The position numbers and the translations under genes are program-made. Source: Acestrorhynchus altus (taxonomy: Eukaryota; Chordata; Actinopteri; Characiformes; Acestrorhynchidae). From it: a DNA stretch of 64,000 nt. The notes under the pieces were generated by a model that saw only the letters and a program-made list of their open reading frames with translations, did no database searches and was not told the origin of the DNA. The DNA lies in the NCBI GenBank assembly GCA_034509495.1, contig CM067522.1, positions 627,331 through 691,330 on the forward strand, in the 5' to 3' direction. Positions 36,509-48,005 of the stretch are shown here, piece by piece (within the stretch, counting starts at the first letter, position 1; the number at the start of each line of letters is the position of its first letter).

Positions 36509-37240
36509 CGGAGGACATAGTATTTGATCCCCCACTTGTTGGCCTGTGCCCTTAAGAAGAAAAGACCCCCAAAGCAATACTTCCACCACCGCAGCTAGGC
36601 GGTGTGAAGGTGTAGGGGTCTGTTAAATTTTGGTCTGATCTGACCACAGCACCAGCCTTCTCCCACTCTGTCGAGTCATTAATATATGTTCATTTGGTGG
36701 TGAACCCAGGGGTGGACCTGGGCGTGAGCAGAGAACATAGCGTCCTGCAGGATTTTAAACCAGCCATCTGATTGTATTACCAATGGTTTTATTTGGAAGA
36801 CTGTGGTCCCAGCTGCCTGAGATCATTAACCAGCTCCACTCAGTGACTCTGGCTGATTTTAACTCTCATGATCAGTGAGACTCCCGCGAGTGATCTCTGC
36901 ATGGAGCTGCAGGCCTAGGTGGATTGACAGTAATGTTGTACTTCTTCCACGTCTGAATAATTGCACCAACAGTTGTCACCTTCTCCTCCAGCTTCTTATT
37001 GACTTTGTAGCCCATTCCAGCCTTGAGTAGGTCAACAGTTTTGTCCCTGACCTCTTCAGACCGTTTTAGTCTTGGCCATGGTGGAGATGTTGGAGTGTCA
37101 CCGAGTCTGTTGGCAGGTGGTCTTTTGTACAGGTGAAAATTTGGGACAGGTGTCTCTCATGCAGGTAACACCTTCACTGAGATTAGAGTGCGTCGGTGGT
37201 GTGTGGGACATTAGTCACGGTTTTTAGGGGATCAAATACT
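36509..37240 (-). mobile_element. Decayed DNA transposon with terminal inverted repeats
   Basis: The left end 'atagtatttgatcccc' (about 36518-36533) and the right end 'ggggatcaaatactag' (about 37217-37232) are inverted copies with one or two mismatches. Inside, the minus strand has scattered transposase-like pieces with stops. About 730 bp. Ends of this type are known from Tc1-like elements of fish. Strand is given from the coding remnants. Confidence 0.65.
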
Positions 37241-37612
37241 AGTTTCCTCCACTGTAACACGATTGATCCACCCTCATGTTTCACAGATGAATGAATTGAA
37301 TGCCGTCTAGAAGGAAAAACCCCGCCCGCCCTAAACGCTGATTGGCTGACTGACACTCAGTTCAGGCCAACCAGAACCCTCCCTGTCTTGGCTGCTTGTT
37401 TAAGATCCTGAGAGAGTAAATCAGGGAGATGCTGTGTGAATCCTGCGATCTTGGGGAGACTCCCGGAGCGTCCAGGAGATGTGGGATGTCTGCCCTTGTT
37501 CATTATTTATTATTTATTTATTTGTACTGTTTATAGACGACATTAGGGCTTGTTTAGATGTTCCTTTGATTAGAGGAAGTTCATGTTTGATGGAACCTAC
37601 AGGAGGACATGG

Positions 37613-37614
<2 letters not shown>

Positions 37615-37698
<84 letters not shown>
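37615..37698. repeat. Long (GT)n microsatellite
   Basis: About 42 uninterrupted GT units ending GCGCG. The flanks (37241-37614 and 37699-39129) are unique sequence of atosb intron 1 without a recognisable exon. Confidence 0.95.
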
Positions 37699-37701
<3 letters not shown>

Positions 37702-39129
37702 TTTTCCATGCTGGTTCAGTAGAGCTGTTTCTGAGTGAAGGTCGGCCTGTAGTTCCAGAATGCCGATTGACCTCTGTGTCCAACAACAGCAGCGACCTTT
37801 AACCTTTGAGGAGTATCTCAGCCTGGTCTAAAGCGAGTGGAGGAGAGTGACACGGCCTAAATCAGCGTCAGTGGCCAATCAGGACACACAAATCGAACCT
37901 GCCGTCCTCGGATCATGATGCGACCGCTGACCCTCTCCGAGGTTACCTTTGGGATGAGCGGGAACTTCTTTTGAGGTCATCCTGATCCCAAAACGAATTC
38001 CAGTCGCCCTCGGGTCTTTCAGCGAAGTGTTGTGAGGTGGACTGAAGGTGCTAAAGGCTGGACGTGGTTCATATCACAGCCAACGGGGCTCAGGGTTACA
38101 GGGATAGCCTGTGCTGACCCAAGCATCTGTCTGTGCAGTTGGGTGTGTGGTCAGCTGTAATTGACCCTTCTTATGTTCAAAGTCTGGTCCATTCTATCTA
38201 ACTGGCATGTGGGCCCGGTCATGGCTAACAGACGTCTGCCCTCTGGGTTTGTCCAGATATTAATGACTCGTCAGTGTATCTAACGTTACAGGAACATGAG
38301 CTGCGCTTCTGGAGCTGGACCAGAGCGCTGGAAACGTCCTGAAACCTGAGAGCACATCCGGGCCGTGTTGAGTGTGCTGATGTGTTTAAGGCCCCAGAAG
38401 GTCCAGAGGTTTGTTCGATGTGAGGTGTTTCACCCGTTTGTCATAGTGTTGCCTATAAATATGCCCTGACCCTCCCCCACATATCTGCTTACACACACCA
38501 TACAACCTGATGCCTCTAGGTGCCCTCTCCTGGGACCACGTCTGCCCGCCACCTTCAGAGAGCTCTGCTCATGTACTGTGTGTGTGTCTCTCCGTTCCTT
38601 TCACCCTGCGGTCAGGCAGGTCTGTCGTAGCTCAGCTGACCGGCTCAGGCAGGACTGGTCGTCATGCTGAACTTGCACAAGAGGAAATTAGGAAACGCTG
38701 AAATGTGTTCAGTCACCTCACGAACAGTTCCATCATCTCCGTCAGCACCCTCCTGCGGAGTTTTCAGTCATGCTTGATGACACACGTTATCGTCCAGCAC
38801 TATGTGACCTGTCCTGATTAATGATCCATTCTTTTGTTTTTGTTTGTTTCAGTGTCGTCTTCGACGGACGCGACACTCGTTTGGCTGAGCTGATTGGTTC
38901 CTTCTCTAACTCTGTTTTGTGCTCCTGTAGGCAGCGGTCTCTGGAATGCCTTGCTCACAATGCAGCCGTTGAGCAACCAGTGGCAGGGAGCCGAAGGGCC
39001 ATGATTGGCCACTGGCCAGAGTGGGGCGGAGCTTCGAGGATAGATTTTAACCGTTCATTAGCTTGTTCAACAAGACCCCCACCCATTTCACTGACACTCT
39101 GCCCCTTGGTATGTCATCACCCTTGATCA

Positions 39130-41040
39130 CTTTTTACTGACATTATTCAGTATCCACTATGAATTATCCAGTATCCACTATGAATTATCCACTGTGAATT
39201 ATCCACTATAGTTATCACTGTAGAATTATCAGTATCACTATAGATTGTCCAGTATGAATTATCAGTATGATTATCACTATGAATTATCACTGTGAATTAT
39301 CACTTATAGTTATCCAGTATCCACTATGAATTATCCACTACAGATTATCCACTATGAATTATCCACTATGAATTATCCAGTATCCACTATGAATTATCCA
39401 CTATGAATTATCCACTATGAATTATCCACTATGAATTATCCACTGTGAATTATCCACTGTGAATTATCCACTATGAATTATCCAGTATCCACTATGAATT
39501 ATCCACTATGAATTATCCAGTATACTATGATTATCCACTATGGATTATCCTGCAGATTATCACTGCATAGTTATCAGTATCCACTATGAATTATCACTGT
39601 AGATTATCCAGTATCCTGTAGATTATCCACTGTAATTATCCAGTATCCACTATGAATTATCACCATGATTATCAGTATCCTATAGATTATCACTGTAAGA
39701 TTATCAGTAACCACTATAGATTATCCACTGTAAGTTATCCGTCATCATATGGATTATCCTGTGAATTATCACTATGAATTATCCAGTATACTATGAATTA
39801 TCCACTGAATTATCCAGTATCCACTATGAATTATCCACTATGAATTATCCAGTATCCACTATGAATTATCCACTATGAATTATCCACTATGAATTACCCA
39901 GTATCCACTATGAATTATCCACTATGAATTATCCACTATGAATTATCCGGTATCACTATAGTTATCCGCATAGTTATCCACTATGAGATTATCCAGTATC
40001 CGCATAAGTTATCCGCTATAGTTATCACTATAAGATTGCAGTATCACTATGGATTATCACTATGAATTATCACTATGGATTATCAGTATCCACTATGAAT
40101 TATCCAATTATGAATTATCAGTGCTTGGATTATCCAGTATCCATATAAGTTATCCACTATAGTTATCCGGTATCACTATAGTTATCCACTATAGATTATC
40201 CACTATAGTTATCCGCTATAGTTATCACTTATGGATTATCCGGTAATCACTATAAGTTATCCAGTATCCACTATAGATTATCCACTATGGATTATCACTA
40301 TGGATTATCAGTATCCGCATAGTTATCACTGTAAGTTATCCGGTATCCTGTAGTTATCCACTGTAAGATTATCCACTGTAGATTATCACTGAATTATCCA
40401 GTATGAATTATCCACTATGGATTATCCGGTAATCTATAGATTACTTACTTTATAAGAGATATCGGTATCACTATAGATTATCCATATAGTTATCCTTTAT
40501 AGATTACGGTATCACTATGAATTATCACTTCTATAGTTATCACTATAGATTATCCAGTATCCTATGGATTATCACTGGATTATCCACTATAGATTATCCA
40601 GTATCCACTATAGATTATCCATATAGATTATCCACTATAGTTGCAGTATCCACTATAGTTATCACTATAGTTATCCTATAGATTATCAGTATCCACTATA
40701 GTTATCGGTATAGATTATCGGTATAGTTATCCGGTATCCACTATAGTTATCCACTGTAGTTATCCGGTATCACTAGCGGTTATCACTATGGTTATCCTGT
40801 AGCAGTTATCCGCTATGATTATCGGTATGGATTATCACTATGGATTATCCGGTATCACTATGGATTATCCGGTATCCACTATAGTTATCCACTATAAGTT
40901 ATCCACTATAAGATTATCGGTATCACTATGAATTATCCACTATAAGATTATCCAGTATCCACTATGAATTATCCAGTATGAATTATCCACTATGAATTAT
41001 CCACTATGAATTATCCACTATGAATTATTCACAATCACCT
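39130..41040. repeat. 1.9-kb minisatellite, 14/21-bp unit related to the 3440 array
   Basis: Built from ATCCACTATGAATT (14 bp) with ATCCAGT (7 bp) inserted at intervals. The core TATCCACTATGAATTAT is identical to that in the 42-bp array at 3440-5850. The two ends are regular, and the middle is full of 'tatagttat', 'tataagatt' and 'tatcac' variants. It ends about 500 bases before the atosb ATG-containing exon. Confidence 0.92.
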
Positions 41041-41295
41041 ATGAATATTCATGATCCCATATTAATTAGTCATTCATAAATGATATGTTAATAGTCTGTC
41101 TGTGTGTCTCTGTCTCTAGGCCTTTGTCCTCTGCCCTGGTGGGAATGCTGTTGGTGGGTTGGTGGGACAGCGTCGGAGATGGCCAAACTTGGGGCCTAGG
41201 GTCAGGGTCAAAGGGCAGGGGTCGGTACTGTGGAGCTCACAGGTGCATGTGGACGAGCATAAATATCCCCAACCGAGGAAGGCAGGCGCATGCAA

Positions 41296-41297
<2 letters not shown>

Positions 41298-41343
<46 letters not shown>
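41298..41343. repeat. (CA)n microsatellite
   Basis: About 23 CA units, 200 bases before the probable acceptor of the atosb start-codon exon. Confidence 0.95.
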
Positions 41344-41347
<4 letters not shown>

Positions 41348-41539
41348 GTGCTCAGTACACAAGATGGCAGATGGGGAACGGCAGCGCGGGATTGGCTGTA
41401 TGAGATTTCAATGTTCTGCTGGCTGTTTGATTTTTGTCAGTGCTGTGCAGGGCATTATGGGAAACCGTGTCCAAGTATGATTAATGATCAAAATAATCGT
41501 CTTTCAATGTGTCTCTTATACTGTTCTCCTGTTTTTTAG

Positions 41540-42243
41540 GTGCTGTGCAAGGCATTATGGGAAATGTAGTGCCCCAATCCTAGAGCAGACCTCTGGGATC
41601 TCAACTCTTCCAGCTTCTGGAGCCTGTATTCTGTTTTTACTGTGTAGAACAACGCAGAACTTTCTAGAACTTTTTAAAAGAATTCATTCTTGCACAACTT
41701 GCAGTTTCTTTAAAACAATCAAAGTATAAACAACAGCACCATGCGCCACATCCACGTGGAGCTGGTGCGGAAGGAGCCGGCCCAGGCTGGAAACGACCCG
41801 GGGCTACAGGGTGCGGGGCCCAGGACCTTCAGCCAGGAGGAGCTACGGCTGCAGAAGGTTTACCAGCTGTCCATCTTCTCCCAGAGGGGAGGCTTCGGAG
41901 AGAGCAGGGCATCGCTCAGGCCAGGTATGAAGCGCCCCCTACAGGACGAGGAGGAGGCTGGCAATGATGATGAAGATGAGGGCGAGGTGCTATGTGGGAC
42001 CAGTCCTGGCTCAGATCCACTTTTCTTGAGAGATATGGAGACGCCGAGGTCACCGAGGTCACCGAGGTCACCACGGTCGCCTGCCCTCTCCCCCACTCAT
42101 TCACACACGCCCCCGATTCCAGGCCGAAAACCCACCCAGCGCAACACTGACCGCCCTGTCCCAGATGCTTTCACCCCCTTGTCCCCCAAATCGCCCCCCA
42201 TGCTGGACACCCACTCACCCTGGGGAAGCCGTCTGTGTCACAG
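41540..42243 (+). CDS. atosb: atosb exon with start codon (coding from 41741)
   Basis: The probable acceptor is GTTTTTTAG at 41531-41539, followed by about 200 bases of 5'UTR and ATG at 41741. Coding residues 1-167 include the conserved VYQLSIFSQ stretch, an acidic run, and the first copy of the duplicated block (KRPLQDEEE, then RSPRSPRSPRSP, PVPDAFTPLSPKSPPMLD). The donor is CAG|GTTTGT, phase 2. A near copy of the acceptor-side sequence (TGCTGTGCAGGGCATTATGG) lies about 100 bases upstream, after a second possible acceptor at about 41440. Alternative 5'UTR splicing is therefore possible. Confidence 0.9.
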
Positions 42244-44421
42244 GTTTGTCTCTGTCGTACAGTTTGATTTATTCATAAATGTAGGGATTCCCACCACCCA
42301 CGTAATATCTGCTCTGTGGTGGTCCTGTGGGGTCCTGATCATTGAAGATCAGGCTGAAAGGAGGAGAATAAAGTCTGAGAGAGTGGAAACAAGGAAGTGG
42401 TCCTAATGTTATGGTTGGTTGCAGACTACAGTTTACAGTGACTCTGATCTGTTAATCCCTGTTTTGTAGGCGAACTTCTGAAGAGTCACATCACAGCAGT
42501 GCGTGCCACAAGCGCCCCCTTCTGGATGAAGAAGTGGAGGGCGACAAAGAAGCTGACGCAGAGTTCGTAAGAGACCCCGAGACGCCTCGGTCACCACGGT
42601 CGCCACGGTCACCACCCATCTCCCCCTCACACGCACATACCCATACAGTCCCGGGCCGAAGACCCACCCAGCGTAACCTTGATTGCCCTGTCCCGGATGC
42701 TTTTGCCCCCCTGTCCCCCAAATCCCCCCCCATGTTGGACCCCATGCAAGCCCTGCCCCACTCAGTGCCAACCTGGAGTGTTAGTGAAGGCAGCCCGCCA
42801 CCCCCTTCCCCCCGGACTCGGGCATGCACTGCTGGAGGCGACCCTCCCTGCTCCGTGGATGGGTCCAGAGACGAAGGCTGCAATACCGGTGTTCTGCCAG
42901 TAGAAGCCCCAGTGAGTTCTTCCTGCACTTCAGAACTCCAGGGATCCTTACGGCCTCCGCTGACCGCAGCTGAGGCTGTCCAGTGGGCAGCCAGTCTCGA
43001 GTCATCCCCATCCCCTCCGGACAGGAAGTCGTCCCTCCCCTCCTCACCTCCTCCCTGGTCTAACGGGACGAGTCCTGCAGGTGAACTCCTGTAGACATTA
43101 AAGCAGTGTTTGAAAATAGAAGTGAAATCTCAGATGTACTGACTCTAAAAATGTCTGACTCTGCCGACAGAGAAAAGCCCCTCTGAGCCCACCCGGGCGC
43201 TTCTGGGGGTGAAGAAAAAGCTGCTGTCCTCCAGTGATACTGGAGAATCGTGTTCAGAGGACGAAGGTCCATCCACATCCAAGCGAAGCCGCATGGCCCT
43301 GCTGACCCCCGGCTTGGGGCTGGCTGCTGGACGCAGCACTGACTCCAAGGCCGCCCCCTACTGGACACACCTGCTGCCCACAGCGCGAGAACAGGGCAAG
43401 GTGAGCTCATGCTGTAGCAAATGGGGGGCAACACTGGCACAACACTGCCAGAACAGACCCTCATACCTTCAGATAATGAACCTTTATGTCGAAAGATAAG
43501 GAGGACAAATACAGAGACACAACACACTGTGAATATCAGTCCTGTGATGACAACAACGTCACGTTTTACATTGTGTTAAACAAAGCATTTGAACTGTAGT
43601 TGGTAGTAGTACTCATTGTTGAAATGGTCAATTTGTAGTAGTGGTGGAAGTCTTGGTGGTGTTAATAGTGGTAGTAGATGTAGGAGGTGGTGATGGTAGT
43701 AATAGTAATTGTTGTAGTAATGGTGGTAGTAATGGTTGTAGTTCTACTAGTAGCAGTAGTAGTGTGGTAGAACTAGTGGTTGTACTAGTTGTAGTTGGTG
43801 GTGGTGGTAGTAATAGTAGCTGTAGTAGTGTGGTGGTAGTAGTTTGAGTATAACAGTGTATATATTTGAATATATTGGTTGTAGTAGCTGTAGTTAAATG
43901 GTAGTTGTAGTAGCATTAGTGGTCATTGAATAGTGGTGGTAGTAGATTAGTAGAACTGTAATCAGGAATGGTTGTAGTAAATGAACCATGTGTATGTTTA
44001 GTGGATAACGGCGGTATTATAATATGGTTTCAAAGGTGGTGGTTGAATGGCGGTTGTAGTTTAAGGGAAGTTGTAGTTTAAGGGAAGTTGTAGTTTAAGG
44101 GAAGTTGTAGTTTAAGGTGAATTGAACGCTGATTTTCAGCTGAACAGAATCTAATCGGCTGTAAGTGAACGGTCAGACGTCTGTCCACAGAGTCCAGGTC
44201 ACTGGGAGAGAAGGAGGGGGACATAGAATGAGAAAGAAAGGAGATAAAGGGGAGAAGGAGTGAGGGAGAGGGAGAGTGCGCGAGAGTGAGTGAGAGTGAG
44301 AGGGAGAGAGAGAGAGGGTACCTACTGTTCTCCTCTGTACGAGAATGAGCATTGTAGCGTCCAGAATGCAGCCCATTGAGAGAGATCTTTTTGTTCAGTA
44401 GGTGAGCGTTACCTCACCTGA

Positions 44422-44480
<59 letters not shown>

Positions 44481-45151
44481 CACACTCACACTCTTATGCA
44501 GGTTGTTCTGGCTGCGTTCAGTTCCAGAAAGAGTGGAGTGCTGGAAGAGTGGTCTGTTCTGTACTGAGGGAGAGCGGGGGTCAGGCAGTAGATGGAGATG
44601 TCCAGTGTGGAGTGTGTGTTAGGGTCCGGGCCTGTGAGTGTGTGTAGCTGACAGAGATTGGACGGCAGCCACCATGGTGAGGCCTGTAGCATGGCCCACT
44701 GCAATGTGTGTGAGGTAGCTACGCTGACCGCTGGGTGTGTAAGTACTACTGTGGGATACGCTTCAGCACCAGCAGGGAGTGAAGGTCAGGAGCTGTGGGG
44801 CAGCTGTGGGTCACCTTTAACTGGACCTCTGTGAGCTGTGGAAGTCCAGCGCTGTTCTTCTGACCGTTTATCTTACATATTTAAATCTGGACTCGTCCTC
44901 TCGACGGCGATACAGATGGAGCTTCTCGGGATAGTTTCCAAAAATAAATCATTATTTCAAAGATTACTTTAAAACTTAATGTGATAGAATTTAAAATTTC
45001 AAAGATTTACTTTTAGTTACTTTAAGCTACAATTTGGAGAAAAACTGTTTCTGTTCCAACCAATCAGATCAAAGCAGCAGAGGAAGGAGCTCTCAGGCAG
45101 GTCACACCTCATACTTAAAGAAGAGGATTAACATTGCATTGCTGTGTGTTA

Positions 45152-45187
<36 letters not shown>

Positions 45188-47966
45188 CTCTCTCTCGCTG
45201 TCTCTCTCTGTGTCTCTCTCTGTGTCTCTCTTGTTGTCTCTCTCTCGCTGTCTCTCTCTCTCTCTCTCTCTCGCTGTCTCTCTCTGTGTCTCTCTTGTTG
45301 TCTCTCTCTCTCTGTCTCTGTCTCTGGCTCTCTCTGTCTCTTGCTGTCTCTCTCTGTCTCTCTCTCTCTGTCTCTCTCTCTCTCTCAGAGTTCCACAGAG
45401 TGCTCTCGCTCATCCAGGAGACTGAAGGCCGGTTCTCGGCTCAAATCGTAAGTTTACAAACTACGATTCACCAACATCGTCGTATATTTAAAGATTTATA
45501 CATCGTTCCACACATTCTAGAGCTCATAACACGAGAGGTTTCTGTGTAATGACTGTTCTAATCTTTAAAGAGATGTTCCGACTACCCAGAGAACATGTCC
45601 ATATGGGGCCCGTAAGGGTAACCCAACTGGGAACCAGAAAGGTTTGTCCTCAGGTTCCATGTCAGCCCCACATATGGACGCCTACCAGGGTCGGTGGTGG
45701 GACAAACTCATTCAGAGCTCAAGCCCACCTGGAACCCACCTGGAACCCACCTGGTCCAGGTTTCACCCACATGAAACTGTCTGAGCATGCTGGCCGGTAG
45801 TCCAGAGCCGGTCTTAGCTGGTCCATTCTGTCTTCATGTAGATTAATGAGAACATAATTAATCTAGATATTGTGCTCCAAAGTTACCAGAACAGTCTGTT
45901 CAGTAAACTGTCTGTCTGTGTGTTCAGGCGTCAGCTGCGGAGCGGTCGCCGGACCGACACCAGCCGCTCCTGCTCCACCTCCTCTCTGGCCTCCATCAGC
46001 AAAGGTCTGCTGGGAAACTTTGAGGTATTATCACTGTCACATTACAACCTCGTATCTCCGAACGGTAACTCTGGAGCATTTCTACTGGCCCAGTCCTGAC
46101 ACAGTGTAAAGTGAAAAATGTCACGTGGAGCTGGCATTGAGGGTTCCACGCTGATTTAGCAGGACAATTTGAGGAACCCAGTGCTTCTTTGCGCTGTTGT
46201 GTTTCCCATTAGAGAATTAAGCCGACAGTACAGCCACACAGCATGACTCAAAGTCGCAAGGTCAAAGTCCGGGTCATGCTGCTTCGCCATCAGTAGCCGG
46301 AGCCCAACAGCGAACAATTGGACATGCTTTCTGAGTGGGTAGGTGGCGCTCTCTCCCAATCATGCCCACTGTGATTCTGGCCGGCACAGGCGTCTGTTGG
46401 CTGATGTATCAGAGCTGGGGGTCCGGTGGCGGTGTCTGACTTCACAGGTATCAGAGGAGGCATGTGCTGGTCCTCACCCTCACAGTGATTGAGACGTAGT
46501 TAATTCTCTACTAAATTGAGTTATAATTAAAATGGACAAACATACAGTATATGGGCAAAAGTATTGGGACGCCTCTTTGTTATTAAATGAAGGTGTTTGA
46601 TTCAGTGCCACAGGTTCACACACATAAGTGAAAGAACAAGTCTGAATTTTCTTCTCTGCTAGATATTCCACCAAAAGCTGAGAGTCGTATGATTGAACAG
46701 TGGCAGCGTTTAGGAACTACAGCAGCTCTGCTGAAAAGTGTCCGACCCTGTAAAGTTTCAGAGGCTCCAGAAACGTCTGTGAGATGATGAACTGTTTGTC
46801 TGCTGTGTGTGTGTTTAGGAGTCGATTCTGAAGGGCCGTTTCTCTCCGTCGGGGAGGATCGAGGGCTTCACGGCTGAAATTGGAGCGAGTGGCTCATACT
46901 GCCCTCAACACGCCACTTTACCTGTCCATGTGACCTACTATGACACGTCCGAGCACAGCGCCCCCTCGCCTTTTCTGGTAAGTATTGAATCTGTGCTTGT
47001 AAAGTGAAACGTTGGTAGAATATCAAATTTACGCAGTTCCGTCAGTGTGTGATGAATTATCAGAGAGTAATTCAGCTCAGAAAACAGCTCAAATTCACTC
47101 CAAATGAATTAAATCCCAGTTTAAATCCCAGAGCAGCTTCCAGTGCATGTTTACTGCTCTGTCCACGTGAACATGATCAACCTGCATACAGACTCTGACT
47201 GATCAGAGAGAGGGGGCGGGGCTGATGCTCAACCTGCATACAGACTCTGACTGATCAGAGAGAGGGGGCGGGGCTGATGATCAACCTGCATACAGACTCT
47301 GACTGATCAGAGAGAGGGGGCGGGGCTGATGATCAACCTGCATACAGACTCTGACTGATCAGAGAGAGGGGGCGGGGCTGATGATCAACCTGCATACAGA
47401 CTCTGACTGATCAGAGAGAGGGGGCGGGGCTTTTTTTGCTCAGTGTTCCGAGAAGGGATAATACGGATGCATACATATATAATAAAAATAATAAAGGACA
47501 TCTGTTTCTGCACAGTCTTTGTTGGTCGTCCTCTAGTCCTTCATCAGTGCTCACAGGACGCTGTCGCTGGACATTTCTGGTTGGTGGACTGTTCTTGGTC
47601 CAGCAGTGACACTGAGGGGTTTAAACACTCCAGCAGCACTGCTGTGTCTGATCCACTCGTACCAGCAACACACACTAACACACCACCACGTCAGTGTGAC
47701 TGCAGTGCTGAGAATGACCCACCACCCACATCATATCTGCTCTGTGGTGGTCTGAACCACAAAGAGCTGCTGTGTGATCAGAGGAGCTGATAGTGGACAG
47801 AGAGAGGAGAAACAAGGAAGTGGTCATAATGTTATGGTGTGAGTTTTTCCTGGGTGGGGTGATGTGGGATGATAAGGGTTTTTCCTACTCCTGTAAAGTT
47901 ACTGTTCTTGCTTGACCACAAAATGTCATCATGGTTGGTTGCTGTTTAACACTGAGGAACTTACTG

Positions 47967-48005
<39 letters not shown>

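Noticed and set aside
42534..43094. A single-exon gene beginning with GTG at 42534.
   Set aside because: The region is an internal atosb exon: the acceptor at 42469, the donor at 43080 and both junction phases fit the upstream and downstream exons.
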